The notes: generated by a model not told the origin, from the letters alone. Shown: positions 8,262 through 16,551, numbered from the stretch's first letter. The stretch is DNA of 64,000 bases from Buttiauxella noackiae ATCC 51607 (GCF_001654865.1 NZ_LXEO01000049.1:124001-188000), one strand, 5' to 3'. A program made the numbers and translations.

Positions 8262-8310
8262 GCGGGACGGCCCGCACTCCAGCGCCCGAATTGAAAGCAG
8301 GACGACCTGC
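8262..8310 (+). promoter_or_regulatory. Guanidine-II (mini-ykkC) riboswitch between genes
   Basis: Two small hairpins have the diagnostic ACGR loops. The first is GCGGG-ACGG-CCCGC (8262-8275) and the second is GCAGG-ACGA-CCTGC (8297-8310), with a 21-base linker. This is the guanidine-II architecture, which normally frees a ribosome-binding site when guanidine docks the two loops. The second hairpin ends 17 bases before the carboxylase ATG. Confidence 0.88.
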
Positions 8311-8327
8311 GAGTCTGAGAAACGGCT

Positions 8328-11300
8328 ATGTTTAAACGAGTCTTGATTGCCAACCGTGGCGCAATTGCGGTGCGTATCATCCGTACCCTGAAGCAAATGG
8401 GCATCACCGCGATTGCGGTCTATGCCGAAGCCGATAAACACTCCCAACACGTGCGCCAGGCTGATATCGCCTTCTCATTAGGCGACGGTAACGTGCGCGA
8501 AACTTATCTCAACCAGGACAAATTGTTTGCGATCCTCAGAGAAAGTGGCGCTGAAGCGGTGCATCCGGGCTACGGTTTCCTGAGTGAAAACGCAAGCTTC
8601 GTTGAGCGTTGCGATGCAGAAAATATCGTGTTCCTTGGCCCAACCGTTGAACAGATGGCAGCCTTTGGCCTCAAGCATCGCGCCCGTGAACTGGCTGAAC
8701 AGAATCATGTTCCGCTGCTTTCTGGCAGCGGCCTGCTAACTTCGCTCGATGTTGCCTTAGCGGAAGCCGAGCGTATCGGCTACCCGGTGATGCTGAAAAG
8801 CACTGCGGGCGGCGGTGGGATTGGCATGCAGTGCTGTGATAACGCATCAGCATTGAAAGAGGCGTTTACCCGCGTAAAGCGCCTCGCAGGTAATAATTTC
8901 TCCGACGATGGGGTCTTTTTAGAGAAATTTATAGCCCACGCACGTCATATAGAAGTGCAGGTTTTTGGCGACGGTGCGGGCAACGTTATCGCACTTGGCG
9001 AACGCGATTGTTCAGCGCAGCGCCGCAACCAAAAAGTCATTGAAGAAACCCCTGCTCCGCGCCTGTCTGATGCAACCCGCAGCGCCTTGCACCGCACGGC
9101 AGTCGAGCTTTGCAAGGCGGTGAATTATCGCAGTGCCGGAACGGTTGAATACGTTTATGACGATATCAGCGAGCAGTTCTGGTTCCTGGAAGTGAACACC
9201 CGTTTGCAGGTTGAACATGGCGTGACCGAGATGGTTTACGGCGTGGATATCGTGAGCTGGATGGTGGCATTGGGTGCAAATGAACTGCCTGTGTTAGAAA
9301 CCTTGCGCACTACGCCGCACGGCCATGCAATTCAGGTGCGCGTGTATGCCGAAGACCCGGCGAAAAACTTCCAACCGGTGGCCGGACTGTTAAGCGAAGT
9401 GATATTCCCACAGGTCATAGACGGCGCTGTGCTTCGTGTCGATCACTGGCTGGCGAGTGGCTGTGAAGTCTCGCCTTTTTACGACCCGATGCTGGCAAAA
9501 GTAATTGTTCACGCTGATTCGCGCGAGCAGGCGCTGTTATCGTTATCAAACGCCTTGCAGCAAACGTCGCTATATGGCATCGAAACCAACCTAAAATGGC
9601 TGCGATATTTACTGACTTTGCCAGAAGTACAAGAAGGACGCGTCATCACGGCCACGCTTGGCCAGGTGAACTGGCAACCTGCAACGCTGGATGTCATTAC
9701 CGGCGGCACCATGACCACTATTCAGGATGCACCAGGCCGTAGCGGTTACTGGCACGTCGGTGTGCCGCCTTCCGGCCCGTTCGACAACCGCGCCTTTGCG
9801 GTAGGCAATAAGCTACTGGGCAACGTTGCGCAGGCCGCAGGGCTGGAAATTACATTGCGCGGCCCGACACTTCGCTTTAATCAGCCATGCGCTTTCGTGC
9901 TGACTGGTGCCGAAATTGCCGCAAAGCTCGATGACGAAAAGGTATCAACAGGCGTGGTTATCAATGCTAACGCAGGGCAAACCTTAACCCTGGGCGATAT
10001 TACTGGCGCGGGTTGCCGGAGTTATTTGCTGCTGGCGGGTGGGCTGAACTGCCCGCAATATCTTGGCAGCCGCAGTACTTTTACGCTGGGCAAGTTTGGC
10101 GGGCATGCAGGGCGCGCTCTACGTGCTGGCGATGTGTTGCACCTGGCAGCAGCGCAGCATCGCCCAGCAGCAGTATTAACCGAGCAGGATTACCCGCAAC
10201 TCAGTCATAGCTGGCAGATACGCGTGATCTACGGCCCACATGGCGCACCGGAGTTCTTCACCGAGCAGGATATTAAGGAATTTTTTGCAGCGCGTTGGCA
10301 GGTGCATTACAACTCCAGCCGCACCGGTATTCGCCTGATTGGCCCCAAACCGACCTGGGCGCGTAGCGACGGTGGCGAAGCGGGAATGCACCCATCGAAT
10401 ATCCACGACAACGCTTACGCCTTTGGCACGGTGGATTTTACCGGTGATATGCCAGTGATCTTAGGGCCGGACGGCCCGTCGCTTGGTGGCTTTGTTTGCC
10501 CGGCAACAGTGATTAGCGATGATTTGTGGAAACTCGGGCAGCTTAAAGCCGGGGACACGATTGAGTTTGTGGCGGTGAGTCTGGATGGTGTGGAAAACCA
10601 AATGACCTCTCCAATCCTCTATCACGATCACGCCAACAACGGCATGCCTTCCGTTACTATCCGCGCTGCTGGCGATCGCTTTTTACTGGTGGAATACGGC
10701 GAGCAGATGCTGGATATTGCCCTGCGTTTTCGCGTCCACGCGCTAATGCAGCACCTGGAAGCCTATCCGCAAGCAGGACGCCTTGAACTAACCCCCGGTA
10801 TTCGCTCACTACAAATTCATTTCGATAACTATCTTTGCCCTCGCCAGCAGCTGCTAGATACGATAGTTGCAGCCGATAAAGATCTTGGCGATCTACAAAA
10901 CGCCAAAGTCCCGTCGCGTACCGTCTGGCTCCCACTGAGCTGGGATGATTCCGCCTGTCGTGAAGCAATAACACGTTATACCCAATCGGTTCGTCCGGGC
11001 GCCCCATGGTGTCCGAGCAATATCGAATTTATCCGCCGTATCAATGGCCTAGATTCAGTTGATGAGGTCAAAAAAATTGTCTTTGATGCCCGTTACTTAG
11101 TGATGGGTCTGGGGGATGTTTATCTCGGCGCGCCAGTGGCAACACCGCTTGATCCTCGCCACCGCCTGGTCACCACCAAATACAATCCGGCGCGTACATG
11201 GACTGCGGAAAACTCCGTGGGCATTGGGGGGGCTTACATGTGCGTTTATGGCATGGAAGGGCCTGGCGGATACCAGTTTATCGGACGCACATTGCAAATG

Positions 11301-11858
11301 TGGAACCGCGATCGCCAAACAGATGTATTCACCAAACCGTGGCTACTGCGCTTCTTCGACCAGATTCGTTTCTATGAGGTGAGTGCTGAAGAGCTACTGG
11401 AAATACGTGAACATTTCCCGTGGGGCGACTACCCGCTGCGCATTGAAGAAGAGGAATTTTGCCTCGATGATTATCAGCAACTGCTTGAGCAAGAAGCAGA
11501 AACCATCGATACCTTCCAGCAGCAACGCCAACATGCTTTTGATGAGGAACTGGCTCGCTGGCGTGCTGAAGGGCAATTCACCTTTGACAGTGCGCTGGAT
11601 GAAGCCCCTTCTAATGAAGAGTACATCCCTGATTCCTGTTGCGGCGTTGAAAGCCAGGTCGCCGGGAGTGTATGGCAATGGTTGGTTGAACCTGGCGAGC
11701 AGGTTAGCGCTGGGCAAACCATTGGTATTCTGGAGTCCATGAAGATGGAGATCCCCATTACTTCACCCGTGGATGGCGTTATCCGTACCTTCCAGCGCCA
11801 ACAAGGGCATCAGGTCCACGCCGGGCAGTTGCTAATGGTGATTGAGACAGCGGCCTGA
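8328..11858 (+). CDS. Biotin-dependent guanidine (urea-type) carboxylase
   Basis: 1176 residues, the usual urea-carboxylase size and domain order. Residues 1-450 are a biotin carboxylase domain (glycine-rich ATP loop STAGGGGIGM near 158-167; EVNTRLQVEHGVTE). Around 455-1080 is a KipA/KipI-type carboxyltransferase region (TIQDAPGRSGYWHVG at its start). The C-terminal biotin carrier domain has ESMKME, with the biotinylated lysine near residue 1139. Such enzymes in guanidine-riboswitch operons carboxylate guanidine better than urea; the riboswitches and deiminase genes support that here. The ribosome-binding site is weak (GAGA), as expected for a riboswitch-controlled start. The protein has no allophanate hydrolase domain. 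Confidence 0.92.
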   Translation: MFKRVLIANRGAIAVRIIRTLKQMGITAIAVYAEADKHSQHVRQADIAFSLGDGNVRETYLNQDKLFAILRESGAEAVHPGYGFLSENASFVERCDAENIVFLGPTVEQMAAFGLKHRARELAEQNHVPLLSGSGLLTSLDVALAEAERIGYPVMLKSTAGGGGIGMQCCDNASALKEAFTRVKRLAGNNFSDDGVFLEKFIAHARHIEVQVFGDGAGNVIALGERDCSAQRRNQKVIEETPAPRLSDATRSALHRTAVELCKAVNYRSAGTVEYVYDDISEQFWFLEVNTRLQVEHGVTEMVYGVDIVSWMVALGANELPVLETLRTTPHGHAIQVRVYAEDPAKNFQPVAGLLSEVIFPQVIDGAVLRVDHWLASGCEVSPFYDPMLAKVIVHADSREQALLSLSNALQQTSLYGIETNLKWLRYLLTLPEVQEGRVITATLGQVNWQPATLDVITGGTMTTIQDAPGRSGYWHVGVPPSGPFDNRAFAVGNKLLGNVAQAAGLEITLRGPTLRFNQPCAFVLTGAEIAAKLDDEKVSTGVVINANAGQTLTLGDITGAGCRSYLLLAGGLNCPQYLGSRSTFTLGKFGGHAGRALRAGDVLHLAAAQHRPAAVLTEQDYPQLSHSWQIRVIYGPHGAPEFFTEQDIKEFFAARWQVHYNSSRTGIRLIGPKPTWARSDGGEAGMHPSNIHDNAYAFGTVDFTGDMPVILGPDGPSLGGFVCPATVISDDLWKLGQLKAGDTIEFVAVSLDGVENQMTSPILYHDHANNGMPSVTIRAAGDRFLLVEYGEQMLDIALRFRVHALMQHLEAYPQAGRLELTPGIRSLQIHFDNYLCPRQQLLDTIVAADKDLGDLQNAKVPSRTVWLPLSWDDSACREAITRYTQSVRPGAPWCPSNIEFIRRINGLDSVDEVKKIVFDARYLVMGLGDVYLGAPVATPLDPRHRLVTTKYNPARTWTAENSVGIGGAYMCVYGMEGPGGYQFIGRTLQMWNRDRQTDVFTKPWLLRFFDQIRFYEVSAEELLEIREHFPWGDYPLRIEEEEFCLDDYQQLLEQEAETIDTFQQQRQHAFDEELARWRAEGQFTFDSALDEAPSNEEYIPDSCCGVESQVAGSVWQWLVEPGEQVSAGQTIGILESMKMEIPITSPVDGVIRTFQRQQGHQVHAGQLLMVIETAA

Positions 11859-11874
11859 TTTTCACTTTTTATAA

Positions 11875-11906
11875 GGTGGGTTGCGCTGACGACCCGCCAA
11901 TTTTAT
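11875..11906 (+). terminator. Probable terminator of the guanidine operon
   Basis: Imperfect seven-base stem GGTGGGT/ACCCGCC followed by AATTTTAT, 16 bases after the carboxylase stop. It marks the operon end before the transporter at 12146. Confidence 0.55.
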
Positions 11907-12016
11907 ATGTTGCTCAGTTGTTAACTCACTCACAAATCCGCACAGCAAAGATATTCATTTAACCTACTCATATTTAATGTGTTATTTCACAAGCACCAGT
12001 ATTTCCATCCCTGACA

Positions 12017-12031
12017 GTACGATAATCGCAC
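12017..12031 (+). promoter_or_regulatory. PcaR-like operator 1
   Basis: GTACGATAATCGCAC differs by one base from the PcaR operator GTTCGATAATCGCAC as I recall it from Pseudomonas putida. PcaR is an IclR-family activator of protocatechuate-pathway genes. No pca genes are in the window. Confidence 0.6.
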
Positions 12032-12103
12032 ACAAACACCTGCCGAATGATTGCCCAATAGCCTCCTGAGTGGTTTGATTTAACGAACGATTAACGAATT
12101 ATT

Positions 12104-12118
12104 GTTCGATAATCGAAC
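12104..12118 (+). promoter_or_regulatory. PcaR-like operator 2
   Basis: GTTCGATAATCGAAC is a perfect palindrome around one central base and differs by one base from the same PcaR operator. It lies 28 bases before the transporter start and 87 bp from operator 1. Confidence 0.65.
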
Positions 12119-12145
12119 ACCTCAGCATCCTTCAGGACGTGCCTT

Positions 12146-13528
12146 ATGACAAAGACAACAACGACAGATATTCAGGCATTTATAAATAACAACCGCTTTT
12201 CCAGATATCAGTGGATGATCCTCATTCTCTGTTTTATTACGGTGGCGTTGGACGGTTTTGATACCGCAATTATTGGATTTATCGCCTCAGACTTAGTACA
12301 GGAATGGGGCGTGCAGAAATCTGATCTTGGGCCGGTGATGAGTGCCGCTCTGGTCGGGCTGGCAGTCGGTGCTTTAACTGCCGGACCAATGGCTGACCGT
12401 ATTGGTCGCAAAAAGGTGTTGGTGTTATCGATTCTGGTATTCGGTGGTTTTAGCCTGCTAACTGCCTTTGCGACCAGCCTGACATCCCTCGCTTTACTGC
12501 GTTTCCTCACCGGGCTTGGTCTGGGTGCGGCAATGCCTAACGCGGCAACGCTGATGTCAGAATATGCACCAGAGCGTAAACGCGCCCTGCTGGTGAACCT
12601 GATGTTTGTCGGCTTCCCGATTGGTTCTTCAATGGGCGGTTTTGTCTCCGCATGGATGATCCCACATTACGGCTGGCAGAGTGTACTGGTGCTGGGCGGC
12701 GTGATGCCCCTGATTCTTTCGGTTGTGCTGATGATTTGGCTGCCGGAATCAGCACGTTATCTGGTCGTGAAAAACAAACCGCAGAAAGATATCTCCGCCA
12801 TTTTGAAGCGCATCGCACCGCTGCCATCTGGCGAAAACCTGCGTTTTGTACTGAACGAAGTCGGTGGCCATCTCAAAGACAAAACCGCGCTGGGCGTGAT
12901 TTTCTCACCAAGATATCTGGTGGGAACCTTAATGCTCTGCCTGACCTATTTCATGGGTCTGCTGATTTTCTATCTCCTGACCAGTTGGTTGCCGCTGCTG
13001 ATTCGGGAAACAGGTGCAACCCTTAGCCAGGCGTCAATTATCACCGCACTATTCCCGCTGGGCGGAGGCATTGGGGTTCTGATTATTGGCGCACTGATGG
13101 ACAAGCTGAACCCAAACAAAGTGGTCGCAGTGGGTTATTTACTGACGGGTCTGTTCGTCTGCCTGGTAGGGTTCTCTACTTCAAGCCTGGTATTAATGGG
13201 CGTGATGGTGTTTATCGCAGGCACCATTATGAATGGCGCACAATCTTCAATGCCTGCGCTAGCCGCCGGGTTCTATCCAACACAAGGTCGTGCAACCGGT
13301 GTGGCCTGGATGTTGGGGCTTGGGCGTTTCGGCGGAATCCTTGGCGCGTTTAGTGGCGCATTCCTGATGCAGGCTGAATTGTCGTTCAAAACTATCTTCA
13401 TGTTACTGGCGATTCCGGCAGTGCTTTCTGCCACCGCGCTGATGGTGAAATCCTGGGCTGGCCAGCGTACCCTGGCTGAAAACCGCGCCAATAACCACGA
13501 GCTGGATAAAGTTACGCAAAAAGCATGA
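12146..13528 (+). CDS. Aromatic acid:H+ symporter, PcaK-like (MFS)
   Basis: 460 residues with 12 predicted membrane segments. Family features of aromatic acid:proton symporters are visible: VALDGFDTAIIGFIA in the first segment and the MFS loop GPMADRIGRKKVL between segments 2 and 3. PcaK (4-hydroxybenzoate/protocatechuate) is the best guess because of the PcaR-like operators upstream; MhpT-type 3-hydroxyphenylpropionate transport is an alternative. It stands alone between two terminators, with no catabolic genes beside it. Confidence 0.85.
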   Translation: MTKTTTTDIQAFINNNRFSRYQWMILILCFITVALDGFDTAIIGFIASDLVQEWGVQKSDLGPVMSAALVGLAVGALTAGPMADRIGRKKVLVLSILVFGGFSLLTAFATSLTSLALLRFLTGLGLGAAMPNAATLMSEYAPERKRALLVNLMFVGFPIGSSMGGFVSAWMIPHYGWQSVLVLGGVMPLILSVVLMIWLPESARYLVVKNKPQKDISAILKRIAPLPSGENLRFVLNEVGGHLKDKTALGVIFSPRYLVGTLMLCLTYFMGLLIFYLLTSWLPLLIRETGATLSQASIITALFPLGGGIGVLIIGALMDKLNPNKVVAVGYLLTGLFVCLVGFSTSSLVLMGVMVFIAGTIMNGAQSSMPALAAGFYPTQGRATGVAWMLGLGRFGGILGAFSGAFLMQAELSFKTIFMLLAIPAVLSATALMVKSWAGQRTLAENRANNHELDKVTQKA

Positions 13529-13546
13529 TGGAAAAATCGATAAGCA

Positions 13547-13569
13547 CGGCGGGCCAGTCCCGCCGTTTT
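13547..13569 (+). terminator. Terminator of the PcaK-like gene
   Basis: Stem CGGCGGG/CCCGCCG with a five-base loop and TTTT, 18 bases after the stop codon. The 13570-13786 interval that follows shows no gene. Confidence 0.88.
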
Positions 13570-13786
13570 GCGTAAAATGCATAATCATTTACAAATTTAT
13601 ACTCAACCTCACTCATCACAGACTTTTCAATTCGTTATGCCGCTTAGTTTTTTTGCTGAAACGCATAAGCCTGATACCGCAAGAAAATAGTTAGCCTGAA
13701 AACCATCGGTACGCTTTTTTTCCAACTACTCTTAATAGGCTTCTTACCGTTCACGAGGTCAATGTGTGATTTATGAGGAGTTATCG

Positions 13787-14077
13787 ATGGAATATAAAGA
13801 TCCAATGTTTGAGCTACTGAGCAACCTTGAGCAGATTGTTTTTAAAGATAAACAGCAAACGATGGCGCTTAATGACAAGCCCAATGCATTTTCTGAATTT
13901 GAACAATTGAGAAAAAGTACCGGACTTAAGATTGATGATTTCGCCCGCGCAATGGGTGTGAGTGTTGCAATGGTACAGGAGTGGGAATCAAAACGACTCA
14001 GACCCTCCAATACCGAACTGAAGTTGATGCGCTTAATGCAGGCGAATCCAACAATCAGTAAGCAGTTGATGGAATAA
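13787..14077 (+). CDS. yiaG: HTH regulator YiaG
   Basis: 96 residues, the same length as E. coli YiaG and closely similar. The C-terminal half is an XRE-type helix-turn-helix (GLKIDDFARAMGVSVAMVQEW), like antitoxins of the HigA type, but no toxin gene adjoins it. The start at 13787 follows GAGGAG; an upstream in-frame start at 13766 is rejected because it does not match the family. Its targets are not established. In E. coli it is divergent from yiaF; here the guanidine operon and the transporter separate the two. Confidence 0.92.
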   Translation: MEYKDPMFELLSNLEQIVFKDKQQTMALNDKPNAFSEFEQLRKSTGLKIDDFARAMGVSVAMVQEWESKRLRPSNTELKLMRLMQANPTISKQLME

Positions 14078-14122
14078 TTTTGTACTTTGTACCCTGATTG
14101 CCTTGTCCCAACATTGTTAACC

Positions 14123-14146
14123 AAAACCCCGCCAGAGCGGGGTTTG
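14123..14146 (+). terminator. Terminator after yiaG
   Basis: Eight-base stem AACCCCGC/GCGGGGTT with a CAGA loop; the flanking A- and T-runs are short. Confidence 0.8.
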
Positions 14147-14282
14147 TCGTTTCTGAATGCTACGTAAATAGTATGAAACGAAGCGGCAATTTGGCGAAAC
14201 CTGATCTACATCACTCCCGAAATCGCAATTCTAAACCATAACTTAGAGAGGGTTATTAACACGTAAAGCAAAAGGAGGTTGT

Positions 14283-14717
14283 ATGTCTAAGAAAATCCTG
14301 GTTCCTATCGATATTTCCGAAACAGAACTGACACAGCAGGTTATCCCCCATGTAGAAGGGTATGCAAAGCAAGACGATGCCACGATCCACTTCCTGGCCG
14401 TCATCCCTGACTATACCTATTTTGCCGCTTACGGCCTGGGCTATACTTCGATTGCACCAGATGCCAAAGAGAGGGAGGCCGCCGCCATGGAATCGCTGAG
14501 CGAAATAGTGGCTAAATTTAACCTGCCTGAAGATCGGATTAAAAAGCACGTTCTGAGCGGTTCGCCGAAAGATCATATCCTCCAGTTAGCCGATGACATT
14601 GACGCCGATGTGATTATTCTGGCCTCCCACCGCCCTAGCATGTCTACCTATCTTCTTGGCTCAAACGCTGCCGCAGTGGTTCGCCATGCAAAATGCTCAG
14701 TGCTCGTGGTTCGCTGA
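14283..14717 (+). CDS. Universal stress protein, UspF type
   Basis: 144 residues resembling E. coli UspF throughout (start ILVPIDISETELTQQVI; end LLGSNAAAVVRHAKCSVLVV). The nucleotide-binding signature G-x2-G-x9-G(S/T) is seen as the LLGSNAAAVV region. UspF binds ATP and affects adhesion in E. coli. It may be a second paralogue, so I leave the symbol empty. The ribosome-binding site AAGGAGG is near-perfect. A CTGAT-N4-ATCAC element at about 14200-14213 is a weak FNR-like site. Confidence 0.88.
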   Translation: MSKKILVPIDISETELTQQVIPHVEGYAKQDDATIHFLAVIPDYTYFAAYGLGYTSIAPDAKEREAAAMESLSEIVAKFNLPEDRIKKHVLSGSPKDHILQLADDIDADVIILASHRPSMSTYLLGSNAAAVVRHAKCSVLVVR

Positions 14718-14726
14718 GTCATAAAA

Positions 14727-14826
14727 AACCCCGCAAAGCGTTAACGCCGTTAGTTTAAGAGCGAGATGTGCGGGGCGACCACCGGGTTTGGCATCCCTTC
14801 AGGAACCCAATCCCGGTGTTTTTTCT
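14727..14826 (+). ncRNA. Structured region: double hairpin with terminator, possible small RNA or extended 3' end
   Basis: Two stems lie in tandem. The first pairs ACCCCGCA (from 14728) with TGCGGGG (14769-14775) and encloses the palindrome GCGTTAACGC. The second pairs CACCGGG (14780-14786) with CCCGGTG (14812-14818), with an inner GGGTT/AACCC option, and is followed by six T. The second is a convincing terminator; the whole could be the end of the uspF-like mRNA or a free small RNA. No known sRNA family is recognised. Confidence 0.5.
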
Positions 14827-14869
14827 AATTCATTGACATAAGTGAACCGTATTACCTAAAGCGCGGGGG

Positions 14870-15349
14870 TTAATATGTGGCGCGACTATTCCACTGGTCG
14901 GTATAGATGATATTCCCGTCGCAGTACTTCCAGGTGATCTTCTCGTAGTGCACCAGTACTGTTTCCAGGTGCGTGCCGGTAGATGCGCCGGGATACAGAT
15001 CGGGCGTGATTGAAGTAATTTTCACATTCTCAAGAATGATATTGAAATATTCCCGTTCCATACCCGCTTCATTGATGTTGTACATTTTTATCGTGCCTGA
15101 TTTGAGTATGTCGCCCTTGGTCAATGCCCGGTACAACAGCGGTGTTACCCTATCAAATTCCTTTTGAAACTGGATAGGTGCATGAATACGCGTACCCGTC
15201 AGTCGCCCTGTGTTGTGGTCGGTAGGGATGTTGACGTTATGAGTCAGCGATTTCATCTCAATAGCACCCAGGCGACCAACAACAAGTGAACCACCCACCA
15301 TAGGCGATCCATTTTCGTCCGTTAACCAGAGATAAGCCGGGTTAGACAT
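14870..15349 (-). CDS. Hcp-family type VI secretion protein (orphan)
   Basis: 159 residues of the Hcp (TssD) family: AYLWLTDENGSPMVGG at the N-terminus, a SLTHNVNIPTDHNTGR segment, and a C-terminal THLETVLVHYEKITWKY. Hcp forms the hexameric inner tube of the type VI machine and can carry small effectors. No other tss gene is nearby, so it must serve an apparatus encoded elsewhere. It is the last gene of a tight minus-strand trio (15-base gap to the upstream gene; AAGGAA site). Confidence 0.9.
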   Translation of the reverse strand: MSNPAYLWLTDENGSPMVGGSLVVGRLGAIEMKSLTHNVNIPTDHNTGRLTGTRIHAPIQFQKEFDRVTPLLYRALTKGDILKSGTIKMYNINEAGMEREYFNIILENVKITSITPDLYPGASTGTHLETVLVHYEKITWKYCDGNIIYTDQWNSRATY

Positions 15350-15364
15350 ATAAATAAATTCCTT

Positions 15365-15568
15365 TTATTTGTTTTTGTATTTATTTTTAGACTTGGTTTT
15401 CTTTTTTCTTCCATATTCAGGAAATAACCAAAGTAAAATAATAAACGTGATGAAAGTAAGTGGTACGTAATATTCAGGAAATAAATGTGCCCATAAGACA
15501 CCGAAACCAACTACTAGCGCTGGGAATAATACGGCATCAATAAAAACAATGATCTCAAATTTAAACAC
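15365..15568 (-). CDS. Small two-helix membrane protein, unknown
   Basis: 67 residues. Two hydrophobic stretches (about residues 5-29 and 33-49) should span the inner membrane, followed by a lysine-rich tail. No family is recognised. It overlaps the upstream 237-residue gene by 8 bases and precedes hcp by 15 bases. An immunity or chaperone role toward its neighbour is one possibility, by context only. The gene is AT-rich compared with the surrounding housekeeping genes. Confidence 0.7.
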   Translation of the reverse strand: MFKFEIIVFIDAVLFPALVVGFGVLWAHLFPEYYVPLTFITFIILLWLFPEYGRKKKTKSKNKYKNK

Positions 15569-16274
15569 CGTAATTATCCCTTATGAAATCGGTCAACTCA
15601 TCCATGTTCTCAAATGCCGTTTCCCTTACTTTTTTAATCATTCCGGCAAGCAGCGGTTCAACAAAGTAATAAAGCATCTCAAGCCTGGCCTGATAGAGAA
15701 TCCAGTAATAATCCGGTTGAATCGCTTTTAGATGCCGTGCAGCAAGCGCGGATTTTTGCTCCATGCCAAAAAATTGCAGACCAAACACGGCTCTTGGCAC
15801 CCCTGCCGATACCCGTTCAACAACGATTTTTGATAAGAAATCCGAGTGTGCCAGCGCTGCGGCTGCAGACTCCGCTAAGACGTACCGGGTGAGGCCGGTA
15901 ACCCTGAACTGCGCCACCAGCCATGACACGTCCCTTATAAACTTGCGCGCCGATCCTTCCTCGTTGCCCTCCTTAATGTCGTCACTAAGCATTTTAAAAT
16001 ACAAATACAGCATATAGGCAATAACATCGCGGTACCTGAATATAGAAGCGATAGAATAAGCCGTTCGGATCTCTTCCGCTTTTAGCTCCTGACATATATC
16101 GTTGTATTTAGGAATAAAGCATGATGAATACCAGCTTACCCTCTCGATTCCTGAATATATATCAGATTCAACACCACGTGCGGATTGCATGACTCCACCG
16201 ATCGCGTTTTGCGTGGTCATAGCTAAATGTCTGTCACTTGTATATTTCAGCCGCAAATAATCAGATGCAGTCAT
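15561..16274 (-). CDS. Unrecognised protein of the hcp operon
   Basis: 237 residues and probably mostly helical (for example RDVIAYMLYLYFKMLSDDI and a C-terminal EMLYYFVEPLLAGMIKK). I see no signal peptide, no clear membrane span and no family I can name. It is the first gene of the trio with the two-helix protein and Hcp, so it may be an Hcp-borne effector or an accessory factor. The start has a weak GGAG-like site (CAGGAGATAAC) upstream. Confidence 0.7.
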   Translation of the reverse strand: MTASDYLRLKYTSDRHLAMTTQNAIGGVMQSARGVESDIYSGIERVSWYSSCFIPKYNDICQELKAEEIRTAYSIASIFRYRDVIAYMLYLYFKMLSDDIKEGNEEGSARKFIRDVSWLVAQFRVTGLTRYVLAESAAAALAHSDFLSKIVVERVSAGVPRAVFGLQFFGMEQKSALAARHLKAIQPDYYWILYQARLEMLYYFVEPLLAGMIKKVRETAFENMDELTDFIRDNYGV

Positions 16275-16435
16275 ACAGAGTTATCTCCTGTTAGTCACTC
16301 TCGCAAGACTAACCCACAGAAAATATATGGACAATGTAGCGTGTTATTTTCAGATTTTTCACACAGCAAAAAGCCCCCGGCATAGATAACGCCGTTGACC
16401 TAATATTCGAGATAGAGAAAGTATTTCCAATATAA

Positions 16436-16461
16436 GGTGAAGCCCAATTCTGGGCTTCACC
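16436..16461. terminator. Strong hairpin between the hcp operon and glyS
   Basis: Eleven perfect base pairs (GGTGAAGCCCA with TGGGCTTCACC) and an ATTC loop, without a clear T-run. It lies in the 355-base gap 16275-16629, which otherwise holds only two REP-like palindromes. It could terminate glyS transcription. Confidence 0.55.
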
Positions 16462-16551
16462 TGTTCTCCCGTTAAGCATTTCGTTATATCAAATGCTTAA
16501 ACGAATGGCATTGCGCCTGGGCGAGTTTTAAACTGCTGACAACTCTCTTTA

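Noticed and set aside
4235-11858. Taurine or nitrate uptake operon
   Set aside because: The transporter resembles those families, but both riboswitches, the DUF1989 pair and the biotin carboxylase point to guanidine.
13787-14077. yiaG as antitoxin of a toxin-antitoxin pair
   Set aside because: Its fold is HigA-like, but there is no adjacent toxin-sized gene and the E. coli orthologue is also solitary.
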